From Fragilaria crotonensis (taxonomy: Eukaryota; Bacillariophyta; Fragilariophyceae; Fragilariales; Fragilariaceae): 43,670 nt of DNA. Every line of letters begins with the position of its first letter. Position 1 is the first letter of the stretch. The DNA lies in assembly GCA_022925895.1 (NCBI GenBank), contig JAKSYS010000531.1, forward strand, positions 1 through 43,670, given 5' to 3'. A program made the translations under genes and the position numbers. Positions 1 to 10,077 of this stretch are shown here, piece after piece. The notes under the pieces are model-generated. The model saw nothing but the letters and a program-made list of their open reading frames with translations. It was not told where the DNA came from and ran no database searches.

Positions 1-1389
<1,389 letters not shown>

Positions 1390-1752
1390 GCTTCTTAGTC
1401 CATGTTTCAGTTATGACCTAAACTTTACGTTCATGTACAAGCCTTTCATTGCCGTCCCGAACGACGTTTTAGAAACGCCGTAACTTCACTCGTATGTTGT
1501 GATTGCCTTGAGCGTAGATCGCTCAGTATCACTAGCTAGATATGCGCTATCGTCTGGTGGTTGTAGACGAATTCAACATGTGAATTTGTATAGCAGTTGC
1601 AAGGTGACATAAAACTTGTAATTTGAAGGACAACACCTGTAATAAGCCCGACGTTCCGTTCCCATAATCATTGGCATGAATGACACTGGATAGGCAACCA
1701 GAATGTGCAATTCCTACCGCTATGGCGATTCTACACTCGACATTCGAAATCA
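1390..1752. other. Convergent intergenic spacer (CaM / PGM 3' ends)
   Basis: A 363-base spacer between two convergent genes, expected to hold both 3' UTRs. I see no further gene or repeat in it. Confidence 0.5.
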
Positions 1753-3721
1753 CTATAGTTTTGCCGTGCTATCCTTGCGAATGGTTGTTGAAAGTCCATT
1801 CTCCTCCGGCTTGAGAAGAGTGTTGATCACGACGGTGGACATTTCTGCGAGTTCCTTTTGAACTACATCTCGCGAAATTCCTGGTTTCCCTTTCATTTCC
1901 ATGTAGTACTTGAACTTGGGTTCAGTTCCACTAGCTCGGAACTGAGCGACGCAACCATTCGTAAACGTTAAAGTCAACATTGGTGAGGATTCAGAAGTTG
2001 GTAGAGTTGGCTTTTTATCGGGCGAGGTGGAATCGTAGCCTGGTTCCCCCAAGTCGCGAATCGATTCGATTCGGTAGGGACCCACCGCAGTGAGATAAGT
2101 ACCATCATTGCGAATATCATTAAAGATCTTCGTAATGACAGATGGGTCTTTGTAGAAGTAGTATCCATTGTTGCTAACGAATTCGCCGTATTTGAGGTAT
2201 AGATCTTTCAGGTGAGACACGAGACTTGACCCTCGACTGTAGACACTGTACGTAAGCTCCGCGAAAACTCCAAGGGCGCTGATACCATCCTTATCGAAGA
2301 TGACATCACCGCAGCAAAACCCAATTGCTTCTTCGTAGCAGAAGATGGAGCGATACTCTCCGGCATTCAAGGCTGCGGCACGAGATCCAATCCATTTGAA
2401 ACCTGTCAATGTGTCTTCAAAATAAAAGCCTTCGACACGGGCCATTTCTGCAAGCACCTTAGACGAGACTACGGAAGCACACATGGCAATGGGCTACCCA
2501 TGGAAGAGACACGGGCGTGAGATTTGACAATTCCGGATTGAGGAAATACGACGGAAACCGAGGAGCAAAACTGCATCGTACCTTGTCGCTCGTCTTGCCT
2601 ATTATTTCCCACAACCAGCTGCCCAACAAAGCACCAATCTGATCACCGGTGAAGACAGTCCATTCTCCAGTCTCTCGGCTTCGTTCCGCGACAGCGAGTC
2701 GATCTGCATCGGGATCATTGGCCAAGACAACATCACATCCTTGCAGCTCTGCATGAGATTTCGCCATGTCCAGCGCTCCCTTTTCCTCCGGATTAGGGAA
2801 GGATACAGTTGGAAAAGAAGGGTCGGCTTCCTCTTGTTGCGGAAGCGACACGAATGGTGGTAAGGCAAAGACTGAAAATACACGTTTGGCGAAGGGAAGA
2901 CCGACTCCGTGCATGGCAGTGTAACAAAACTTGGGAGGCTCCATTGTCGAAGGGCATTGGCTTGCTTGGCCTGATACAAGACCACTCCCCACAATAGCCT
3001 CAAAATACTTCGTTTGCAGTGAATGAGTCAGTGTTGCATCCGCCAAACCCAATGTTGGACTTCCACCGTGCTGCATTCGGCGTTCCGCGAGCTTTTGTCG
3101 ATAGTCCACCCAGGGCGTCAAGTTCTCCATTATCGATTTCGCGATACCTTTATCAATAGGTGGTCGAATCTGGCATCCGTCACTCCAATAAACTTTATAG
3201 CCATTGTCTTCTTTCGGATTATGCGACGCCGTCACCATGATTCCAGCTGCGGCATTAAGTCGTGTCGTGCAAAAGGGAATCATCGGTGTTGCTGTAAGAC
3301 CTTCGAGGAGGACGCATTCAATACCCGCTTGCTGAAAGACCAGAACCGACAAGATGGCGAAGGACAGCGACGAAAGCCCCATATCGGAATTAGAGCGATG
3401 GTCGTAACCAATGACAATCTTCAACTTCTCCGTCACTGGATTCTGTTCCTGGCAGTATTTTGCAATCCCCTGCGCCGTTTGCAAAACGACAAGATCATTC
3501 ATCCGCAACGGACCAATATTCATTGAAGCTCGCAAGCCAGCTGTTCCGAATCCAATACGGCTGTAGTCATCTGGAAAAAGTATAGAGAGTTCTTTCTCGG
3601 CGTTATCGTCACCACGTTCGACACGACCAAGAAGATCGCGAAGGCAAATCGTTGTCGTTTCGTTGGGATCCCAACGACACCATTCTTGTGCTCGTTCTAG
3701 GGTGACTTTTGAGATCACCAT
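1753..3721 (-). CDS. Phosphoglucomutase / phosphopentomutase, PGM2 type
   Basis: Alpha-D-phosphohexomutase interconverting glucose-1-P and glucose-6-P (PGM2-like members also act on pentose phosphates). Two exons, 3721-2582 and 2493-1753, with a GT-AG intron (donor GTACGA, acceptor GGGTAG) in phase 0, give about 626 residues, near the usual PGM2 length of about 610. Visible motifs: catalytic phosphoserine loop TASHNP (Ser about 166), metal loop DPDADR (336-341), sugar-binding region EEAIGF, and phosphate-binding loop RASGTEPKFKYYME near the C-terminus. All key residues are present. The start MVISKVTLERAQEW matches where family homology begins. The frame stays open upstream with further ATGs (to 4000), so an N-terminal extension or targeting peptide cannot be excluded. 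It is flanked by two calmodulin-family genes; no functional link is implied. Confidence 0.93.
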
Positions 3722-4264
3722 GGTGAAATATATCAGGAGAGGAGGTACAATGATGATGCGGAAGGACGACAGAGCGACTGAGAATGACAACAATAATGGT
3801 GCGTTTGATTTGTTCCTTCTGAAACGAACTCCTACGTATGTTAACCCGCTGATGTGGATCATGGTATCGGGTATCGGGTTCGTACTTGTATGTACCGATA
3901 TGCTGCATAGTTGGGGCTTCGTACAGTACCGACGGCAGTAGTAGCAGCACTCCCTACGAGAGAGTATTACCGCTTTACCTAGTACAAGCACGTATGACAT
4001 ACAAGTACCAGGAAAGCACTCCCTTGAGGACGTTTGTACTATACGGGACTACGACACTGATACAGGAAGTACTGCTCATAGCAAGCCTGTTAGCATCAAT
4101 TCAAATTTTGGGGAGACGGGGGCGGGGCTGCAAACAAGATTCGGCTTTTTGGGAGTCATTTTGGAGGCAGATGTTGACCCTGCCTGCGCGTCCTCACTTA
4201 GTCCGGTGCTCAACATTCTGTTGTATACCATCAAAAAGCCTGCTCCACACGAATCCGGCAAACC
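3722..4264. promoter_or_regulatory. Divergent intergenic region between PGM and CaM-like gene
   Basis: A 543-base head-to-head spacer that must carry both promoters and 5' UTRs. It contains a TACAAGTAC palindrome at 4000-4008 and related GTAC sequences around 3981. No TATA box is convincing. An upstream extension of the PGM frame overlaps part of it. Confidence 0.4.
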
Positions 4265-5221
4265 ATGTCAGATTCAAGGGATCTCAGCGAGGAAGAGATC
4301 GCCGACCTCAAGGAGGCGTTCTCCATGTTCGATATCAACGGCGATGGTGAGTCAATCGAAAGCGAAGAAAGAAACGACTGAAAGGCGAGACGAAAACGTT
4401 TGGTCACTTGAGACCGCGTGGAAATGCCTCTTGACCTATGATGCACTCCTTTTGTCCTTCTTACGGCAGTTCTTCGGCTGGAAGTGACAGGAAGCAGCAA
4501 TGCTGAGAAATGTGATGTTTTAAGTTACTAAGTTCAATCCTCGTGTCAACGATGGACGATGTCCTGTTGATGGCTACCCGTTCAGTTAACCTCGTATCGC
4601 GCTTTGGATGCGAATGTCGGCGATGACCACAAGAAGATTCGCTTCTCAAGTATTGGAAGTCCCAGTCGTCCTACTGGTTTCGTGTATCTCACCATTTTCA
4701 TCCTGTTCCTTTTACTTCTTAGGTACTATTGAACTCCATGAACTTCAGTTAGTCATGAAGAAGCTTGGTCAGAACCCAACAGAACACGAACTGATTGAAA
4801 TGATTAATTCGGTTGATGACAATGGTGACAACGAAATTGATTTTAACGAATTTCTTGTTCTAATGAAATCCAGAATCGGCGAGCGAGATCCCGAGAAGGA
4901 GTTGAGGGATGCCTTTGCTGTGTTCGACACCGATGGAAGCGGAAGTATCGACCGCAAAGAACTCAAGAGACTGATGAAGAAGCTCGGACAAGCACTTACA
5001 GAGGGCGAGCTTGATGCCATGATGGATGAGGTGGACACGAATGGGGATGGTGAAATTAGTTTTGAGGAATTCAAGGCGATGATGGTACGTTGACGTTTGC
5101 TTTGTATTATGTTTTCTGACTTCTACCAGTTGGATCGGTCATTGAGGCATTGCCCCAACTCCAGGACTAACTTGTTTTCTCGGTTTCAACATTGACTTTG
5201 AGCAGTCGTAAGAAGGCGTAG
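4265..5221 (+). CDS. Calmodulin-like EF-hand protein
   Basis: A calmodulin paralogue of about 149-150 residues, presumed calcium sensor. Exon 1 (4265-4346) ends in the first loop, DINGDGTIELHE, and exon 2 starts at 4723 after TTCTTAG. The intron sits in the same codon and phase as intron 1 of the calmodulin gene at 510. Other loops are [24 protein letters not shown] and [12 protein letters not shown]. Loop 2 has Asn instead of the usual Gly at position 6, which may weaken calcium binding. The 3' end is ambiguous. The frame runs to TGA at 5091-5093 (ending MMVR), or a phase-0 intron with donor GTACGT at 5085 and acceptor CAG ending at 5215 gives MMS and stop at 5221. I prefer the spliced form because its length (149) equals calmodulin. 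Confidence 0.9.
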
Positions 5222-5924
5222 AGCGCCGTTCCTCGTTTCAATGAAGCAAGTCTCGTCCACGCAGAGATATGGAGGGGAGTTCTGGTCGTAGTGGAAAGTT
5301 GTTAAACGTGTCTCGAAATTTTAGCAGTTTATTGGTGATCCTTGCGAGCAGACGACTTGATTCTTATCCTTTATGTAGTGGTACAAGTACGCAGTAGGGA
5401 GTACATCTTAACGACGAACTGGGACTATCATATGAATCCAATGCCCCCTTGCCTGAGGGTTTGTGCTGTCTAGCTAGAATAGTAGCAATACAATCCGGAG
5501 TGATATGAAATTGTTGATCGTGTTCAACTTGAGAAATTGTCATCAGAGTACTACCGGCTACCGGTAGTACCCGGTAGTGGCGGGTGGCGGGTGGCGGGTA
5601 CAGTACCAACATTTCTGTTTCAGGCCCTCAGCAATCCAGTTCCCACTTCATTTGCCTACATTTACCAAGACACGAGGACTGAGACTCGAACAAGTGTCGA
5701 CACACGACACTTGACACGCCGAAGCATTACAATCTTAGACCTTTATCTTGGCCAAGAAGACGAGACCGGACTGGAGTACGATGCTCTCTGCCGAAGAGGC
5801 GCCATGTCTGACAATACCACCACCAGTGAGCCGTCGCCGCTGCCACCGTTACTTGGCGATGGTCGCGAGGCGGTTCCAAAGCTGAATATCGCTTCCCCTG
5901 GCACGACGAGCGTACGACGCCACC
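5222..5924. other. Intergenic region with G-rich and CCGGTAGT repeats
   Basis: No supported gene. It contains TACAAGTAC at 5382-5390, a block of CCGGTAGT/ACTACCGG inverted sequence around 5549-5578, and three tandem GGCGGGT units at 5579-5599 with G-quadruplex potential. Open frames here (for example from 5802) give low-complexity Pro/Ser protein and overlap the start of the TPR gene in another frame, so I do not call them. Confidence 0.4.
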
Positions 5925-6674
5925 ATGATTCGTCAACATGGCCTCCTCCGTCGCGAAGACAATACCGCCTACCATCAGCTATCGCACACGCCCTGGGTAC
6001 TGCGCTACAGTGAGGATGCGTCTCAATCTCCCAATCAGCCGTATCCGTCCTTCTCGTATCTCGATTTGCGACGACAACAAGGAGATTCGTGGGCCGCATC
6101 TAATCTAGCGGAGGGTATCGCGTTGGCCAAAGCGGGGAAGTCGAAGGAAGCCGAGGCATGTTATCAACAGAGCCTGGACTTGGTCGCGAATCATGCTCCT
6201 ACATTAGTCGCGTATGGTGCTTTGTGTGCGAATCTGGGACGGACTGACGAAGGAATCGCAAGATTGAAGGAAGCGTTGGCAGTGGATTCATCTGTAGAAA
6301 ACGGAAAGAAGTACTTGGATGCGATTGAACAACAGCAACTAGTCAAACAACAGCGAGAGATACGGAGTCGAGAGAATGCTAACACGTTAACGCTGCGAGC
6401 TGATAACGCGTTGCAGAGCGCCATCGCGGAAAGTGCCATATCTTTCTCGGATGGACAACAACATGACTTGGCAGATGCGAAGTATCCGTTGCTTCCAGAG
6501 AACTACACCAGTAGCAGCGAAGATGACAATCGTCGTCGGAAACGCAAAAAGAAAAAGAAGAAACGCAAAAGGAAGCGACACGACTCTGACGATAGCAGCG
6601 AAGAGGGGTCACGACGACGACGCAAGATGAGAAAGAAACACCGCCGTAGGTCCAGAGACAGCTCCAGTCCATGA
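5925..6674 (+). CDS. TPR protein with Lys/Arg-rich C-terminal tail
   Basis: A 249-residue protein with one single open exon. Residues about 58-125 form two tetratricopeptide repeats (signature NLAEGIALAKAGKSKEAEAC, then ALCANLGRTDEGIARLKEAL), a protein-protein interaction fold. A helical Gln/Arg-rich stretch (130-160) follows. The last 50 residues are a highly basic KKRK-type, Ser/Asp-rich tail typical of nuclear, RNA-associated proteins. The overall plan resembles TTC14, but I cannot confirm orthology. The start is chosen for its strong context GCCACCATGA and because the TPR frame has no better upstream ATG. An overlapping Pro-rich frame begins at 5802, so a spliced 5' exon is possible. Confidence 0.7.
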   Translation: MIRQHGLLRREDNTAYHQLSHTPWVLRYSEDASQSPNQPYPSFSYLDLRRQQGDSWAASNLAEGIALAKAGKSKEAEACYQQSLDLVANHAPTLVAYGALCANLGRTDEGIARLKEALAVDSSVENGKKYLDAIEQQQLVKQQREIRSRENANTLTLRADNALQSAIAESAISFSDGQQHDLADAKYPLLPENYTSSSEDDNRRRKRKKKKKKRKRKRHDSDDSSEEGSRRRRKMRKKHRRRSRDSSSP

Positions 6675-6722
6675 AAAAGACGCGGTAAGCCATTAGGAAG
6701 CAACGCAAGCAACTGGTAGCTT

Positions 6723-7794
6723 TCAATCACTGTCGGAGCCGTAAGTTGCCAACAAGTTCAGGGATGTTGGTAGCACTGGTGGTCGAAACTCAGTGACTGT
6801 CACCTTCCCTCGATTTGAATTCAATATAAGTTTCTTCCTTGCTTTTGCAGAGGTGTGATGTGGATCACTCGAATTACTTCCTGTCACTCGAGAGGCTACT
6901 TTATCTGGTGTGAAATCTTGCTTGGCGGTGGTTAACTTCACCCGACTGCCTTGCCCCGACCTTTCTTGAGAAGGAACCTGTTGAGTCTGCAGTTCAACTG
7001 TTACGCTGCGTTTGGCGCTGGAAAATATAGAACCACAGCGGGCACGCCGCCATTTCAGTCGCTCTGTCATTTTGCCGTCAGAATAAGTTATCGATTTAGC
7101 AGCGACGACGTCTTCCATCCGGTCATGGTCTAACACCTCCATGCCCTTCGCCCAACCAAGTTTTGCACCCTCCTCAATCCGAGCTTTCTTTTATGGCGAT
7201 CTTTTCGGTAATGTTTTCGGATGACTGCATTGTTGGAAGCATCTTCTCCAAATGTTTTGCTGTTTACCTTGAGCAAACTATCCAGGGCATCTCGTTCTGT
7301 CGCTGCTTTTCGTTTTCCGTCTGCAAAAGTTTCCAAGTGTGCCAAGCTGTTTGGTTCCGCACTTCTAACCAATCGATTTCCATCGTCCGTAGTCTCTAAG
7401 ATTACACCAGCAGCATCCACGGACTCTTGAACTCGTTTATGAATCCCACTCAGATAGTCGAAGCCTTGTTCCTTGGGATTGGTCCGAATCACAAATTCAA
7501 CAGCAGCGCAGATACGGCACTTCATTCGAAATTCATAGATAGGGCTTGTCAGATAGGCCCCGGCCTTTGACTTGAGAGCATTGAAGCGCGTTCCTCGGCC
7601 GGCGTTCGCGCCACATGCGATGCAAAAACCATCGTATGGCAACTCGAATCGCACCACGCCCTTTTTGCAAATATTGATTGTGACCTTTCGAGCCATTGAA
7701 TTGGCTGACCGACTTCTTCTTGTATTGGCCACTTGTGAAGTACTCTGGGGGAGACATAATAACCATCGGCTTGTGTTGCCGCAAGAGATGACAT
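6723..7794 (-). CDS. CWC16/YJU2B (CCDC130)-type splicing factor, frame broken at three mononucleotide runs
   Basis: Family members (DUF572; CCDC130/YJU2B, fungal Saf4) are spliceosome-associated zinc-binding proteins. Family features appear in order but in different frames: N-terminus MSSLAATQADGYYVSP (from 7794), EYFTSGQYKKKSVSQFNG, then the core VVRFELPYDGFCIACG, RFNALKSKAGAYLTSPIYEF and FRMKCRICAAVEFVIRTNPK with four zinc-binding cysteines. The tail is LGWAKGMEVLD through LLATYGSDSD (6723). Getting one protein needs one base fewer in G5 at 7747-7751, one fewer in T5 at 7662-7666, and one more in T4 at 7189-7192 (+ strand). No intron with usable splice sites explains these. Because each break falls in a mononucleotide run and the protein is otherwise well conserved, I favour sequence error over a pseudogene. 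Confidence 0.8.
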
Positions 7795-8038
7795 GGTTTA
7801 CGACTGCTGCAGTACAACTTGTTTTGGAAGACAAGTCCACCAAGGTACTACAGTACTAGTACCGGAAGTCTACGAATATCGAGTACAAGTACTGATTTCT
7901 GATCTGCTGTTTGCATACGTACTACTATGCACCAGCTATGTCATACAGTAATAATTTAGGGACGTGAACATCAACATCTAAACTCGTGCAATTGCGTAGA
8001 AATGATATTAGCCAGAACTAAGGATTTCACGACTAATT
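7795..8038. other. Intergenic GTAC-rich spacer
   Basis: Contains dense GTAC palindromes around 7845-7895, including TACAAGTAC at 7884-7892. It probably holds the promoter of the CCDC130-like gene. No gene seen. Confidence 0.35.
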
Positions 8039-8817
8039 TTGCCACCATCCTTTCCAACGATGTCCCCACCAAGTGACGATAGCAACAAACAAGGAAATGC
8101 CATCCTTCAACAAATGGAACATTTCAACGTTGAGTATGTTGAAAGAGAACTGCAGAAACAAAGTGCCTTGCAGGTAGCTATTGTTGTCCAGGACAAGAGG
8201 ATATCTGCACTCACAAGTAGAAAATGTGACAGAGCAAGAGAGAAGCTATTCCGAATGAAGAAGGATAAGGCTGCTGATGAGTTGAACAATGTTGTGGAGA
8301 ACTTGGACAGAGAAATTAAAAATCTTGTAATGGAGTTGAGGACTTTGCAAGAGACAGAAATCCAGCATGATCGTGACAAGAAGGTGATCATGATGACATG
8401 TCAAGTGATGGTCAAAGAGAACATTCATCATTGTCTGGAGGGTCATGAAGTTATTGAGAATGACGTTCTCATCAAGAAGAGCACTCCAGACAAGAGCACC
8501 CCGGACAGAAACACTCCCGGCTTATACAGTCGATATGGCGACTATCCTGTGTATGTTGTTTTGCACCAGGATCTGCCCTAGCACCACTATGATGAGGAAG
8601 TTTGTGTGGAATGTTCCACCACTCCATGTATTTACAAGAGCCAGTGGTGTCGGTGATTTGTCTGCACTTTGTGTTGTGAAGAGAAGCAGGATCTTGTGGA
8701 TATGATTAGGTGGTGTGGCAAGTGCTTTGACAACAAAAGTATCACCAATCAACAACAACTTCATCATGACGGAAAAGAATATTTGTCAGACGGAGAAGGG
8801 TACTACTATAAATGTTA
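8039..8817 (+). pseudogene. Decayed coiled-coil / Cys-rich ORF
   Basis: Not recognised. An open frame of 180 codons (8039-8581) encodes a Lys/Glu-rich helix, probably coiled coil (for example ELNNVVENLDREIKNLVMEL). It ends at TAG, but the same frame continues to 8817 through only one more stop (TGA near 8657). It then shows an unusual set of Cys pairs (CVECSTTPC, CTLCCEE, WCGKC), like a zinc-finger domain. Both stops are one C-to-T change from Gln and Arg codons. The stretch is AT-rich and CpG-poor. It lies beside a Harbinger transposase relic and may be the companion ORF of a dead element. Some ATG-distal start codons could be nearer 8060. Confidence 0.45.
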
Positions 8818-9259
8818 ACTAGTGAAGGTTTACTAATGAAGTCTGATGAATTTAATGTCGTCCACATGAAAAAGTTGTTAGTTGGAACTTCTTCTCTTGG
8901 TTTCTTGGCAAGTTGCGTTGGTCATATGATATCGTTGTCATGTAATTCAGTGTCAAAATTATCAATAAGCATCAAACAGAAACAACTCAATCACATCCTT
9001 CACTGCCATTCCATTGCTAACAATTGTGCTTGGAGAATAATTTTCAGCGAAGTCATCAACACTGTTGCAACCATCATGCATCATTACCATAGATGTTCTT
9101 ATATCCAGCCAATTGTGGTACCATTGTAGGTATGGATTGGAGATGAATTTGCTCCAGATGGGTCAACCAGCCTCCGAATGATCGCACCGGGAACATCCCT
9201 TTCATCGAATACTCTCTTACCCAGTGGAATGGCACAACATTTCTCCAACTGTTGCATCC
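8818..9259. other. CpG-poor degraded sequence
   Basis: AT-rich DNA between the Cys-rich ORF and the Harbinger relic. On the minus strand it may hold the decayed 3' part of the Harbinger element, but I see no further recognisable motif and no intact gene. Confidence 0.35.
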
Positions 9260-9765
9260 AACAGAAGGTTGAGCAGATCACAACACATCAGCCAGATTTT
9301 ATCTGCAACTTTGCTGTTGTGCATCCTGGGGCCTGTCTTTAGAACTTCTTGCCATTGTCCTCAGCCTCTTGTCAATATTCCAAATACACACTTGACATCC
9401 TTTTGCAAGGATTCAAGCCATTGTGAGAATCGAATCTCACTGTGATTCATAGAATGTTTCAGTGGAGGCACAGTAGTAAGACATTTCAGGTTGCTGTTGT
9501 CTACAATGACATTTGCACCCTTGATCATGATAGCCCGTCCACATTTGTTTGACAGAACAAACAACATCGTGAATCAAACTTGCCTGCTCGGAGTTGCTGC
9601 ACCATGAAGCCGTCAAATTGTATTAGAGTTTTATCATTCAACCTTCCAGAGTGGCCTGGCGTGGTGTGCAATATCTTGCAACAGTGATTGACTGTCGAAT
9701 TGTATGTACAAGTGATGCAAGGCGTCTTGTAGTATTTTAGCCGAGATGGCTTGCCTTAATCCAGT
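9260..9765 (-). mobile_element. PIF/Harbinger transposase relic
   Basis: On the minus strand, in shifting frames, I can read hallmark blocks of Harbinger (DDE_Tnp_4) transposases. In order these are NSTVNHCCKILHTTPGHSGR and LNDKTLIQFDGF (around 9620-9717), VIVDNSNLKCLTTVPPLK, and FSQWLESLQKDVKCVFGIL (about 9375-9435). The last block is KTGPRMHNSKVADKIWLMCC (about 9275-9335). Family members normally read NDKTL, DNGYLKWSTTVPP and SEWLESMRKDVECTFGILKG, so several catalytic-region residues are altered. Stops and frameshifts are numerous; the gene is dead. The relic runs right up to the TTAA that bounds the neighbouring element at 9766. The region is CpG-poor. Confidence 0.75.
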
Positions 9766-9769
9766 TTAA

Positions 9770-10022
9770 CCCCAGTGCGAAAATTCCGTGCGACAAAAAA
9801 GACGACAAAATGTTGAAACCCAATAACAGAGGAACAACCCACAACCATTTGATTCTGAAAAGTGCGATCTGTAATGCTTTTAACCTTCTTCCTACATCTG
9901 TGAGGATAACTTCCTAATCATGATGCTCGCAAAGTTACAACATTGCAAACTTCATCAATTTTTTTTCGGAGTTCGCACGAGTTTGTCGCATGAAAAAAGC
10001 TAGCATGCGACAAAAAAAAATA
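9770..10022. repeat. Left inverted terminus and subterminal hairpin of the TTAA element
   Basis: The terminus CCCCAGT (9770-9776) is followed by TGCGACAAAAAA-type sequence. An inner hairpin has arms TTTGTCGCATG (9982-9992) and CATGCGACAAA (10004-10014) with GCTAGC in the loop. The same motif family occurs inverted at the right end, suggesting transposase-binding sites. Confidence 0.7.
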
Positions 10023-10077
10023 CGACTATTGAAAAATTAACACGAGGAGACTCGCATTGACACAATGATGTTCAGTC

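Noticed and set aside
7189-7751. Short introns to explain the CCDC130-like frame changes
   Set aside because: The conserved residues on either side of each break are adjacent, leaving no room for an intron, and no GT-AG pair fits.
8640-8670. TGA in the Cys-rich ORF as a selenocysteine codon
   Set aside because: Another stop (TAG) precedes it in the same frame, I saw no SECIS-like structure, and the region is a CpG-poor relic.
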